A program made the position numbers and the translations under genes. Positions 26,108-37,440 of a stretch of DNA of 64,000 nucleotides are shown here, in pieces. The notes under the pieces were generated by a model that was given only the letters and a program-made list of their open reading frames with translations, ran no database searches and was not told where the DNA came from. How positions within the stretch are numbered: position 1 is the first letter of the stretch; each line of letters opens with the position of its first letter. Source of the stretch: Sipunculus nudus (Eukaryota > Annelida > Sipuncula > Golfingiida > Sipunculidae); assembly GCA_026874595.1 (NCBI GenBank), contig CM049314.1, positions 23,449,729-23,513,728 on the forward strand. The letters are read 5' to 3'.

Positions 26108-27865
26108 GTATTAGACATTTTTAGGCATCAGTTTGCTGTGGCTTTTGTGTGCTATGTGTTTGTCCACTTTATAAATACATATTCAGATGAAACTGGATGG
26201 TGGTGATATCTTGGGTCACAGATAAATAGCAGTGTCAGATCATAAGAGAATCATTTTCCCATTGTCCACCAGATGTCGCTGCTGTATGGTCAGTTGTGGT
26301 GAGAGACATCTGGTCGAGAAAATGGGCATCAGTATTTTCAGCAAAGCGAGTTCACTCTTTGTGATGGATGTCTCTGTTGGGTACTATTTTCAAAGATTTA
26401 GGCACCATAATAAAGTACAAAGTATAGGCACCAATGGTTATGCATTCTGTTTAGTAGCTATACTGTTTATGTTGATCAATACAAAATGGGTCTCTCTACT
26501 ATGCAACCTTTGCACTAGCCACCAACGACAATGCAAGAGTTTTCTTAGTCCGTAGTGTTGCCGGCCGACCAAAGGGTTAATTGGGATTATAGCACAAAAC
26601 GATCTGTTACTCTTAAAAAGAAACAGAATAAAAATGTTTCCTATGGTTGAAACATACCAATGTTCACATTATGTTGTATGTTGAAAGTCCTGTAATTAAA
26701 AATGACCATTTTGGAAAGCATGAAGCACCTGTAACATCAATAACTGATTTAATTAATCTAGAGTGAACTGAAACATTAACAGCCCAGTAGACATTTTGCA
26801 ATTGACAGCAGTCCTGTGTATAATCCATCAGGTCTGTGTACCTTCATGTACATATTTTCGCTCAATAGCTAATGGGTCAAATATTGAATACACATAGATG
26901 TACTGAACATAAATCAATGGCAGTATGTTAAATCATACAGTTGTGCATGGGGTGTTATAATCATGATCAGCAGGGGCAATCTATGTACTCCACATTGCAT
27001 CAGTCACTGAAAAAAGGAATTTGAGGAGTCCATTCTCATGGGCTACCTTTGCACCTGATTGGAGGGCAGAAAGATAGACAGACAGATAAAAGATTAATAA
27101 ACTGAAGCAGGCCAAAACAGATATGAATGGAATATTTTTTGTTGTTGACAAAATTCAGGTCCCTCTCCAGCAAGGTTGGCCTCCTCAGCATAAACAAGTC
27201 TGACAATGCTTTGATGCCGGAACTAGGTTAAATGAAAACCACTGAAAATATAAATAAGGAATAGTATATTTTTTTTCACCTCTGACATTACCTACGAAGT
27301 GACTAAAATTAACTTGACAAACACCAGATACATATATAATATGTACTTTCTAGTAACACCCATCATGTGTGAAAAAGATTTTTTTGTTGCTCATCTTATT
27401 GGTAAATCTCCATGGATATTTATTGAATCACTGACTGCATACAACTGTGTCTCCCATGAGCTATGGGAACCAGTCAAGTTGGGCGAGACACAGGAAATAA
27501 TGGTGTTATCATGGAGATGGGATATATTTGAATTCTTGTGTTTTAATTTTCCACTTGTACTATTGTAGCCTTATGTATGATGTCTTGCTCTGAACAGCCA
27601 TATACTTGCAATAATACAAATGTCCCTTGCAGTGCAGCTTTGCAAAATTACTGCGGCCAAACTAGACCCTCTTCAGTCCAAACTAGTGCCTCTTCAGTCT
27701 TATATTCACATGTGGGCCCTCTCCTTTGAATCTCTCATTGGACTCTCATAAGTTTCATGTGACATGACACAACAAGACAGAGAGAGAGAGAGAGAGAGAG
27801 AAATATAATTTCATTTGACATTAAAGTAATGCATTCTTAAATATACATTCAACATATCAGTTTTT
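26108..27865 (+). other. Intron sequence without a recognised element
   Basis: Start of the 14.3-kb intron. CCACCAGATGTCGCTG at 26,269-26,284 resembles the CTCF core in part. A 107-codon frame at 26,232 and an 89-codon frame at 27,299 show no domain, and no splice context was seen for them. A (GA)n run lies at about 27,778-27,801. Confidence 0.6.
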
Positions 27866-28322
27866 AGCTCTGCTGACTGAAAGGGAGAGTCCACAGAGGT
27901 GTAGCTATGAGGCTTTGTCTGTCAACACAAAATGTTACTTCTTGACATGGAAACCTCAAGTTGAACATCCAAGGAGATCAATTTAAATTTCTGGGAAATC
28001 CTGAAATTAGGTTACTGCTGTTAGTGCACCCGAGAATAATTGAAAATTTGATACAAAACCTCCAGTATCTCGATAATTAATGCATGGAATGCCTTGATTT
28101 TTTTTAAGCTTATTGATCATCTACATTTACATCAGCTGCTTAAGATTAATGTGCCACTGTATTTTTTCTAATTTTTACAATTAATTTTTGAGACTGTCAA
28201 ATGACAGCAGTCATGTCAATTTCTAAGCTTTGGTTTCATTTAGTGTCCTTAAACCTTGTATGTTTCTCAATCATGACTGGTTTTATCAGTTCCTGAAGAC
28301 TGGTTGTGCCACCTGTATTTTT
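27866..28322 (+). mobile_element. Degenerate tandem-bodied element
   Basis: AGCTCTGCTGACTGAAAGGG at 27,866 after a T-run is a decayed head. TTTGTCTGTCAACACAAAAT stands where the (TCCG)n tract and the start of a unit should be. One worn unit follows (AATTAGGTTACTG at about 28,004, CCGAGAATAATTGAAAATTT at 28,029, TTAATGCATGGAATGCC near 28,076). Confidence 0.6.
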
Positions 28323-29440
28323 AGCAAAACTGTAAGCTTGTGTGATGGTGTGGAGTTGTCCGTCGTCTGTACACATAAACCCAAACTATCTCAAAAATGG
28401 CAGGAGCAAGCATCACCAATTTTTATGCAAAATATCAGTCATCTAAAAAACTTTGGTTAATTTAAATAATTTTTGCCTATTTTTTGCTACCTGCATATAC
28501 TTATATTATATAGGGAAAAGACTAAACAATTTTTTAAATCTTTTTCTCCAAAACTGTCCAGCCAAATTGTTCAGTATTTCATAGAAATGATCCAAAGAAC
28601 AATCTCTCTCAAATTTGTTCAAATAGGCTAAGTTCAGTAGTTTTGGCTGAGTTACAGGAAGCTGAACTTAGTCATTTGGTCTAATAGCATACTAAAATTA
28701 CAATATAAGAAAAGGCTGGCGCTATCATCACCAAATTTTATGTAAATGTTGATCACATGAGTCATACCGGTAATTGAAATTGAGGTATTGGTTCCACTTG
28801 CATCCACTTTTTTAACCCATAATTTCTCAAGAATAGGCAATTTTAGGCAAAAATCAAATGTTTTGGGATTGAGCTTTTTGTGGCACCACCTGTATTGATT
28901 TACATTTTATGAGGAAAAAGAAAAAAAATCTTGAAAACCTTTGAAAATCTTCTCCAAAATCATTCAGCGTAATTGTTCAATATTTCACAGAAATGATCCA
29001 AGAGAGAAGCTCTCTCAAGTTTGTTCAAATGGTTGGGTTTAATGAATTTTGGGCGAGTTACAGGAATATGCACTTAGTCATTTGGCCAAGTAAGCATACT
29101 AACATAACAGTCTCAGAAAGGACAGGAGCTAGCATCACCAAGTTTTGTGCAAATGGTGGTCACATGGCTCATATTTGAAATTGTGGTTTTTGTTGCACCA
29201 CCTACATCGACCGATTTTTACAGGCAAAAACCTTGAAATTGTAGCCTCTTTAAGCTTTTTGTTTTATGCTGACACTGTGAAGCTTAATGGTTTAACTTTT
29301 AAAAGAATTATCCAAGGGTAGGGTTCTTTCAATTATATAAGAATAGATTAGGTTTATTGATTTTTGGTAGATTCATAGTAAGCTGAAGTTGTTGTTTCAA
29401 CTTCTGAAACATCACATAAAAAGGATTTTCGGGTGGCCTT
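28323..29440 (+). repeat. Tandem-bodied repeat with a ~406-bp unit
   Basis: It starts inside the T-tract after GGTTGTGCCACCTGTATTTT with a different head ending in GTCCGTCGTCTGT (about 28,358). About two and a half diverged units follow. AATGATCCAAAGAACAATCT at 28,587 and AATGATCCAAGAGAGAAGCT at about 28,993 give the period; a shortened third copy lies near 29,304. GAGTTACAGGAA (28,650; 29,054) and CATCACCAA (28,727; 29,132) keep the same spacing. No coding frame. Confidence 0.7.
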
Positions 29441-29689
29441 TGTTCAAGTTTACTTTAATGATTATTGGCTTAATTATTGGACATTTAACAGTGAAAGGAC
29501 TGTGAGATACCTTGGTAAACAAAGCTAGTATATTTATTGTATTAAAAAACTGACCTCTTTAGGTAAATAAGTAAAGCTGTACAGGCAACATAAATAATTG
29601 GTATCCATATCAAGTTTATGTGTAAAATTAATCCATATATATATAATATGTCTTTACTCTAATTTTTCTTTCAGTAGGCTTCTGTTATT

Positions 29690-30246
29690 ATCCCCTGCTA
29701 CAGTTGAGAGGGCGATATAGTGATCAGCTCCATCCGTCTGTACATCCGTTTATCCGTCGTTCCATCCATCTGTCCGTTTGTTAGTCTGTCTGTAAACAAT
29801 TTTATGCGAGTGATATCTCGAAAAGTTTTATTCTGTTTTACTTCAAATTTTGGTTCCATGTGCACCTAATGGGTCTACACAGTTGTTTAGGTGTTGGTTA
29901 CACTTAAATGATTTTTGGATTTTTTTATGAATTTTTTTTTGCAAAATTTTAACATTTCATATGTGACCCGTACGGTATCTTGAAAAGTTTTATTCAGATC
30001 TACGTCTAATTGTAGTAGCAACTGCATCTTATGGGTCTCAAGAGCTGTTTAGGTTGTGGTAACACTTGAATGATCTTTTTATTATTTTATGAATTATTTT
30101 ATACAAAATTTGTTTATTTTATATGTGAAACTATTTCTCAAAAAGTTTTACTTGGATCTACATCTTATTACAGAAGCAGGTTCATCTTAAGATTCTCCAG
30201 ATTTGATTTGGGTTTGGTCACACTTGAATGATTTTTGGATTTTTTA
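29690..30246 (+). repeat. Tandem-bodied repeat with a ~160-bp unit
   Basis: The head CCCCTGCTACAGTTGAGAGG leads into CCGTC-type tetramers (about 29,730-29,790), then three units. AAAAGTTTTATTCTGTTTTA near 29,820, AAAAGTTTTATTCAGATCTA near 29,980 and AAAAGTTTTACTTGGATCTA near 30,141 show a period of about 160 bases. Each ends with a CACTTRAATGAT motif. Confidence 0.75.
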
Positions 30247-30770
30247 AACGCCCGTCTAGGACAGGATGTATTATGGTTTACCCAAAGTCCCTCCATAAAT
30301 CCATCTGTCCACTCTCCATTAACTTTTAATTTCACCATAATAACTTACCAGGGCTTTGATGGATTTTCATGAAACTCACCATAAATACATAACAATAGTT
30401 TTTCTCACCCAAGTTTGATTGAAGGCAAAAACCCAGCATATTTAATGAAGTCAGAGGTCACAAGGCTACTTTGTGGGGTCACCACAATAACTCACAAGGA
30501 ATACAATTGATTTTGATCAAACTCAGCAGAAATTTAATCAAAATAATATCTTGCCTAATTTCATTTTCCTGCATATTTTATATCTATGCATGTTTAATAA
30601 GGTTAGAGGTCACCCAAGTTTGTTGGCACCATGGTGACTTAATTACCAAAAATCTTATGGATTTTCATGAAACTCAATAAACATATTTACATTTCCAGTT
30701 ATTCTAAACATTTTGATAAAAAAATCTTATGAATATGCAGCTTGAAAAAAGCATTGTAACCAAGTTTTTT
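30247..30770 (+). repeat. Tandem-bodied repeat with a ~155-bp unit
   Basis: Another head (ACGCCCGTCTAGGACAGGAT, then TATTATGGTTTACC and CCATCTGTCC) begins right after the previous repeat. Three units follow. The core TTGATGGATTTTCATGAAAC (about 30,357) recurs as TTGATTTTGATCAAAC (about 30,508) and TATGGATTTTCATGAAACTC (about 30,657). AGAGGTCAC occurs at about 30,452 and 30,606. Confidence 0.72.
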
Positions 30771-31999
30771 AGTATATGTCAGATTTGGTGATATGCTAAA
30801 ATTTTGTCTGTATCCATAAATGGCTTGGCAATTTGCCAGCTATATCGGATTTGGCAACAGGCGACGTTTTAAGATTCGATCTATTTATAGCTTTGGCAGA
30901 CTGCCAACTCTATCAGATTCGGCAACAGGTCAAGAGTTCTGTTTTGTTTTTATATACAACTAGAAGTCTTTGTACTCACAACAGAATATTTATTAGTATA
31001 TTTAAAGAAATCCTCATAGAACTGGAAAGTCTATGTGAAGAATATATAATAATAGTCCTGGTGCTAAACACTGCTGACTGTAGGGTATTACTGCTGTACA
31101 CAAACTGATATAAATTAAAAAACACTACTCTTGTATGTATAAAATGTCCAATCAGGAACCTTACACTCCATGCACTCAGGATGTCAGACATGCACTGTCC
31201 AGTATCACAACCAGAGTCATGGCAACAATGTCTAGCTGTGAATATGCGAACAAGTTCACTTGGTGCAACAAGGTTCAGGTCAAGAGTTCACTCAGTGCAG
31301 TAGCTGCAGCTGGCAATTGGCTTCGCTTGACTTGGGGCAACTGCCTACCTCAGCTGAGCTTGGTCAGCCAGGTGCACTTGAATCAAGAGAAGTTTCATGT
31401 TTCTTGTTTCATGTTTCATGTGAAATTTTGGACTGTCCATGTCATACATAATATGGTGTCACCACCTACATTGATTTTTACACAGTATATTAGCATGCTT
31501 ATATCTCAAGAGGGATTTTATATATCACCCTGAAATTATGAATATATCTATACATATTGGTTAGCTTTGTTGTATACAAGACCGGTGGTGCCATGTACAA
31601 TAATATTTGCGCTGTGTATGTCCCTGCTTACTTCTCAGGAGGGACTTGCTGAAATGTATACAGCTCGGATAGCTTTGGCATATTCATGAATAGTGGTGCC
31701 ACACACAATATTTCAGGATTAATGTTTGTGTAATTGGTGCTTATACTCGGGTTCAAAGTATTAATTACTTGCATTGTACATATCACAAATGTACTTGAAA
31801 AGTAATGGTCCAGCATGGAAGCATTATACCTGATGCATATCCCAATGCACAGGTTTGCATTAGGCCTGTAGGCCTTGATCTATTTTTAAACTTTTTTTTC
31901 CTCTGCCAAATTACATCAATATGCTGACATAACAGCAACCTGTGACACATGGAGAAATTTTGCTGTACCATGGAGGTTCAGGGTTAAACATTTCATAGA
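30771..31999 (+). other. Intron sequence, no recognised gene
   Basis: GGCAATTTGCCAGCTATATC and GGCAGACTGCCAACTCTATC (about 30,828 and 30,895) are an imperfect ~67-bp duplication. CAGGTCAAGAGTT recurs at about 30,926 and 31,276. The 132-codon frame at 31,135 has no recognisable domain. Weak echoes of GGTGGTGCCA (31,583; 31,691) suggest worn repeat units. Confidence 0.45.
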
Positions 32000-32934
32000 C
32001 CTTGCAGTGTTGCTCCTAGAATGCGGCATTGCGGCAGTGCCGCAGTTTTTTTGGCCGTGTCCCTCTGTTTTGAGGCAAGCGCGCCCATGTGGACGCACTA
32101 TTTCCGCATGCGTCCCCTTTTAAGTTCAAATAATGTGGCCCTTAAACGAACGTAGTTATATGAGAATTTAAACGTTTCAGGTCTACTTTTAACAAAACAA
32201 ATCTATCCCTTCAAGATTTGCGCGAATCCTCCGGTAGGAATCTCTAATAAAACCATATATGCGGGATTACGTGATACACATACTGTAAAACTGGTTCAAT
32301 GGTAACACCATCGATGTCTAGAATAGCCATGACAACATGACACTCAGGCCTTCTGAAATAAACTGCCCATCGTCTCCAGTTCATCTAAAATCGACGTTTG
32401 GGGTGACAAGCTGTCGCTATGTCTAGAATGCATCACCTCAGGGTTGTATTGGTCCATTCACATAGAGGGCTTGCACATGTACTGACAAAGATCAATCTTC
32501 TAATGTCAGAATAAAGTTGCAAGCGAGCGTCCAGTGCTCGACGGGAATTTGTTTAGCCTACATCATGTCAAATTAAAATGCATTTTAATCATTTATAAAA
32601 GAATAGGAAAAAGCAGATATTTTTTTTTTTGGTTTGAATGAAGTTTAGAATGTGCGCCCACGGCCGACATGATCAATCTTTATGACATTTACCCCTAAGT
32701 TATTCCGCGAAGCACGGCAGGGAACTCGCCTCCCCAGCATTTCGAATGTTCGCATGTCATGATGTCAAGCAGTTTCTCAACAGCGTTAAACAGTTTAGAA
32801 TTATACCAGGTTGATCATGAATTACATTATAATGCCTCAGATGACATTGTTACGATTGCTCAGACGATTATTTCGCTCAAAGCAACTCCGTTCAGGTTTC
32901 CGACAATCTCAAACTACCGGTATATGTCTGTCCA

Positions 32935-33500
32935 CAGGCGCTTGAATCGCTATTTGTGTTGATATTGGCTTAAATCGTGTTCAATTTACCTTAACAACAA
33001 TCCCCTACCGTTCAATGAGCTGTAAACCATGTTATATCGCTTGCCGGTACTTGTTTATATAATAGATACACAAGGCCGGCATCCAAGTCTGCGGTGGGTT
33101 GGCGATAATACAAGAAATCAATTCAAATTCCCGAATATATCAAAGATTTTCGAGGGAAGAAACTTACAGTCGTTAAATGGCCAGTTCTCCTTTCTATAAA
33201 AGCATAAACAATTCCAATACACACAGTGTACCACTTGTAATGAGCTCTTATTTGTAACTAGTCTGCATCCATTAAGCAGCTGTTACCCCAAACGAGGAAA
33301 TCCCCATTTATCGGCAATAGATAAAACTCGGAAGTCGGAAGTCGGAAGCCGTTTTATTTTAGTATAATTTTAAAAATAACGAACAAATCGACAATTTTTT
33401 GTGTTAAAACGGAAAATAAATACCTCCTTTATCATTCAAGAAAGTTTCAAAGAAATATATTAACATATATGAAAATTAAAGCATAATTAATCCGTCGGAA
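32935..33500 (+). repeat. Left arm of a large inverted repeat
   Basis: Bases 32,935-33,094 are almost identical to the reverse complement of 36,032-36,191, with one visible mismatch near GGCATCCAAGTCTGCGG against GGCATCCAGGTCTGCGG. A second homologous block (about 33,320-33,500, starting ATAAAACTCGGAAGTCGGAA) matches the inverted 35,690-35,893 at lower identity. The stretch between the blocks is less similar. Confidence 0.88.
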
Positions 33501-34440
33501 GCCTCTCGGAAGTCTTCCGAGAGTGACATATGATGCTCAAAATGCATAAAACTCGAAAGTCAAACCAATATAGCACCAAACAGCAATGATACAGATTGGG
33601 TCCTGCGTGAACCCAAATTTCAATAAAAGTAATATAAGTGTATTTGAATAAAATCATAATGTATATAACTAACAAAATAATATATAAATTAATATTAAAA
33701 TACAAAACATGATATGAATGTTAAATACTATAATAACAAATAACAAAACAAGTATAACGCAAAACTGATTATTTTCGTATTCGCTATTTTTTTCATTGAA
33801 CAGGTATAAACATGATGCAAAATATAATAACATAATAACCGGCATAATAAAATGTATACACAATGTGTTAAATATCATTATATGACAATATAATTATATA
33901 TTCATTCAACAGCGATATAATTATATATATATCATGTATTATTATATATTTTAAAATTATATTATAATCAATATTCCTAAAATATTATAAACCATTAAAA
34001 GTGATTAAACATAAAAGTGATATAACATTGTACTGCATATTATTTAGGATATGTTACGTATGACAAAGTAATATATTTAATATAAATTAATATATGAAAT
34101 TATCAAATTGTATATGATATGATTATTTATAAATCCATTCATGTATGTGATTATTTGTCTCCTCCACCGAGCGAGTAATTCTTACAGTTGAATGAGTAAC
34201 AGCTGGCAGAACAGATTTTAAGTGGCGATTCCTCCCTCTACCACTTGTTATTTAATTAGTTTTAACTGATTACAATCTAAAGATATTTCATGTCGTTACA
34301 TTAAAAGCACACGCGTTTCTAAGCCTGATCCCCATTTAGCACAACATTTTATGAAACTGTTCTTAAAATGTTTATAAAAACAGTATGTGGCTTTGAATTG
34401 TTTAAAAAAATAAACAAATGTTCTCTGGAATCTTTTCATA
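33501..34440. other. AT-rich loop sequence of the foldback pair
   Basis: No gene recognised. The 72- and 69-codon minus-strand frames here are Ile/Tyr/Leu-rich products of AT-rich sequence. Confidence 0.6.
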
Positions 34441-34553
34441 TGTTATCCTGCTATAATTGTCAGAAGACCATAAGTCATCTGAGCTATAGTCGTGGTCCAT
34501 TGTTTGTCGTCCGTCCGTCCGTCCGTAGATGTGGCACGTTTTGAAACCGTAAG

Positions 34554-34956
34554 ATTGCCGATGAAGAAAAAACTTGCTAAAAAATGCATAACCGGGAAGC
34601 CTGGTTAATACGGTCCAAATGACCGAAACCGCAAGCACAAGGGCTATGGGTCTCGGAGTAGTGTCGTTCACATGATCGAGTTCGGCTCTCGAATGACATG
34701 GCTGGGTCTCCGCTGCTGGGATCGGTGGAGGGAATGTGGGTTGCTTCTGGCTTTGTGGCTGTGGATGCTGTAGCTTTCTAAAAAGGACAACGGCTCGGGA
34801 TAGACGGTGGCGTCCTCTACCGCTCCCTGCTTGCATGGCTTGGCGTGGCACTGCGACTGTTGGCTCAGATAACATGCTTAAGGAGCGCACAGGGCTGAGG
34901 TCTTGACTGCAGCAACCTGTAGCTGCTCGATGAGCGTATACCTCTTTTGGCTTGGC
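34554..34956. mobile_element. 403-bp insertion flanked by a 13-bp direct repeat
   Basis: TTGAAACCGTAAG occurs at 34,541-34,553 and again at 34,957-34,969. Comparison with 11,990-12,012 shows that the uninterrupted element has it once, so the bases between are a clean insertion with a target duplication of retroposon length. The insert is more GC-rich than its surroundings. It lacks an obvious poly(A) or microsatellite end and matches no class I recognise. Part of the 162-codon minus-strand frame at 34,402-34,890 lies in it, but that frame crosses the insertion border and so is not a native gene. Confidence 0.8.
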
Positions 34957-35153
34957 TTGAAACCGTAAGACCTAGGAATCCAAAATTCGGCATAATGTCA
35001 GATATCCCCAAGATCTCCTACCAAGCCGAAAACTGGGTCTCTGCCACTTCGTTCCTTTGAGAAATTAAGGAAAAACCTCAATTTTTTTTTATTAAAAACC
35101 TTTTTTTTTTAACACTTCAGGACCGCCTTTTATCGAAACCACTCATCTTTATG

Positions 35154-35479
35154 GTAGTTGCCGCGCCTATTCTCTAAAACACTCTGCCAAGTGCAATCAA
35201 AGACCTAGCTTGCTACAAAACTTTTAAATTACGTCTTAAGACATACTTATTCATAGAAAGCTAGAGTTTATGATTCATGCAGATCTGGTCTGAATACTTG
35301 GTTTTTAACTGGCATTAAAATTTTAAGAATTTTTTTAGTGTGTACCTTTAGTGATTTTATTTTCTTTTCTTTTATTTATTCATTTTATTTTAAACCATGT
35401 GAAGCGCATTTGAACATTACATTGTAATGGAAAATTCGCTATATAAGAAATAAATTATTATTATTATGATTATTATTTT
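35154..35479 (+). mobile_element. 5'-truncated LINE: reverse-transcriptase C-terminus and 3' tail
   Basis: Frame 35,154-35,264 reads VVAAPIL, a stop codon, then NTLPSAIKDLACYKTF and KLRLKTYLFIES before TAG. This is the usual last segment of CR1/L2/Rex-type reverse transcriptases (a W-N-x-L-P motif, then a K-x-x-L-K-T-x-L-F ending). The Trp codon before NTLP has become TAA. The 3' end GTGAAGCGCATTTGAACATT...CGCTATATAAGAAATAAATT followed by (ATT)n is also typical of those clades. Only the last ~325 bases remain; the rest was lost by 5' truncation. It sits inside the subfamily-B fragment. Confidence 0.82.
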
Positions 35480-35567
35480 CCTGCCTCAGAAGAGTTGGAG
35501 AACAGGCTTTGTTTGCCCTGTATATATGTTGTTAATTAGTTATATTTCAACTGTATACATTTCATAA

Positions 35568-35570
<3 letters not shown>

Positions 35571-35623
<53 letters not shown>
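35571..35623. repeat. (TA)n microsatellite
   Basis: Uninterrupted TA dinucleotides of about 50 bases. Confidence 0.97.
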
Positions 35624-35626
<3 letters not shown>

Positions 35627-35689
35627 ATAATATATATTATACATAAAAATAGATTCAATTGAACAAATGTGTAAACTACGGAAATGTCA

Positions 35690-36191
35690 ACAGTTCCGAC
35701 GCATTAAATATGCTTTGATTTTTATATACGGGAATATATATCTTTGAAACTTTTTTGTATGATAAAGGTGGTCTATGTCTTCCATTTTAACACGAAAAAG
35801 TGATGGTATGATCATTATTTTATAAAATTATACTGAAAAAATAAAAAGGCTTCCGACTTTCGAAGGCTTCCGACTTCCGACTTCAGAGTTTTATTTATTG
35901 CCTTTGGTACATTTATCTTGGTCAGCAGTAAGGATTCCCCCCTGGAACCTAACACCTGATTGGTTGATAACGATGGAAATAGTAATCTGGGTTAAATCTG
36001 TCTGCTCGTCGCTTAATGGATACAGACTCGTCCGCAGACCTGGATGCCGGCCTTGTGTATCTATTATATAAACAAGTACCGGCAAGCGATATAACATGGT
36101 TTACAGCTCATTGAACGGTAGGGGATTGTTGTTAAGGTAAATTGAACACGATTTAAGCCAATATCAACACAAATAGCGATTCAAGCGCCTG
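35690..36191 (-). repeat. Right arm of the large inverted repeat
   Basis: It pairs with 32,935-33,500. The outer 160 bases (36,032-36,191) are near-perfect; the inner block carries the CTTCCGACTTCCGACTTC motif, inverse of that at about 33,329. A 68-codon minus-strand frame lies here but spans the arm without domain content. Confidence 0.88.
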
Positions 36192-37425
36192 CGGTCTGTC
36201 GTGACACCGTTTCACGGCGGACCAGCCAACCGACAGCCGCCCTTTTTTATATTTGCATATTTTATTTTGGACTGAACGTTAAATTTGAATCATAGAAATA
36301 AGACTATCATTTGAATAGGAATTCCCTCATAATAGTCTAGCCTCATGGACACGTGACCTCTCTGTTGCCCGGTATGTAAAGAAGCCCGAGCCCGGGAATA
36401 TACTTTGCTGAAAGTGCGATGTTTCTCCTGACTGAATGACTCACTCTTGCTGTATAATTGTTATGAAAATGTCATAACTTAGAGGAACCCAAATATTTCG
36501 TTGTTGGTTGTTTAACATTTTCTCGGACCAATAATATGGATGTTTAATCGTTTGTTAATGGTCGAACAAGTAGATAAAGCTGCTGCCAGCGCCAGCAGCA
36601 TATTTACCCGGTCAAGCTTACATCGTTTTCACGGCTACGTATACGTATAGGCTAACACGAAAATTTCAGGAACCAGGAATATACTGACAGAAGCATTCAG
36701 TTTCTGTTATAAATATTTCGAATGTTTTATCTTTTTAAAAGAAATTGTGATGTGTGGTCTTTTGATACTTGCCTAAGAATTATAATAATGCAGCGCTGGC
36801 CGCAATTAAGCTCTCCAGGCTGACATGTAGGCCTAACATTGTTGCAAGGCACCGCCTGCGCAAAAATGACACGGTTTTAATTTTATTGTGAACAGAAATT
36901 TCGACGTTTATTCCTTCCATACTTTCATACAAACAATTATGTAATTTGGTGACGGCTGCAGCAAAAATCAACAGACTTGCATCGAACCACGGCAACTTAC
37001 GCTAGCACGGCCGACTTTCTGAATAATCTATCCTTATCAAATTTATCGACGGTGAATACACCCTTGTCTAAACGTGCATGTTGAGTTGTTCAGAACAATA
37101 AGATTTGATACTGATTTGCCACTTTAAATGGCACCAGTTGTTGCGTGATTCCTCAATTAATAGCAATGATCATGATGGTATGTCACCAGTTAGCATTTTT
37201 TGCCTTCAGTTTTATGACGACTTAAAAGTGGTGACATGTAAAACATTCAAACTTTAAAAATATTTTTTGTTCATTTCCAAATGACCAAAACATACTTCAT
37301 TCACATAACATAGATTTTTTTAAGATTATATTTATATTTTGCTTCAAAGACCGTGTCCCCACCTAATTTTGGTTTGTCCCTCAGAAATTACATTAAGGGG
37401 CCCGGTGTCCCTTTGCTTTTCATGC
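36192..37425. other. Right interior of the inverted-end element
   Basis: Mixed-composition sequence, less AT-rich than its surroundings. No transposase motif, gene or further repeat was recognised. Confidence 0.5.
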
Positions 37426-37440
37426 CTAGGAGCAACACTG

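Larger units (their letters stand above)
34460..35690 (+). mobile_element. Subfamily-B element fragment, interrupted twice
   Basis: CATAAGTCATCTGAGCTATA, GTCGTGGTCCATTG and a (TCCG)n tract match the head at 11,892. TAGATGTGGCACGTTTTGAA and, after an insertion, GACCTAGGAATCCAAAATTC continue as at 11,980-12,030. The match runs to CCACTCATCT (about 35,148), where a LINE tail intrudes. It resumes near 35,479 with sequence like 23,103-23,560 (TTCCTGCCTCAGAAGAG; AATGTGTAAACTACGGAAAT). No tail is visible. Confidence 0.72.
32005..37440. mobile_element. 5.4-kb element with 15-bp inverted ends and a 5-bp target duplication
   Basis: The left end CAGTGTTGCTCCTAG (32,005-32,019) is the exact reverse complement of the right end CTAGGAGCAACACTG (37,426-37,440). 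CCTTG flanks both sides (32,000-32,004 and 37,441-37,445), as expected of a target-site duplication. Inside the ends, GTGTCCCT recurs in inverted orientation. The CAGTG start recalls hAT-like cut-and-paste elements, but those usually make 8-bp duplications, so the superfamily is left open. No transposase frame was recognised. The interior holds a foldback pair, a tandem-bodied element fragment, a LINE tail and a 403-bp insertion. It lies in the first intron of the FASTKD-like gene. Confidence 0.75.

Noticed and set aside
26232-26555. 107-codon Cys-containing frame in the intron
   Set aside because: No domain, no splice borders in phase with the neighbouring exons.
31135-31533. 132-codon frame
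   Set aside because: No recognisable family; an overlapping frame is open too, and it lies in repeat-rich intron.
34402-34890. 162-codon minus-strand frame
   Set aside because: It crosses the border of the 403-bp insertion and runs into the (TCCG)n head of a repeat, so it is a fusion frame made by insertion.
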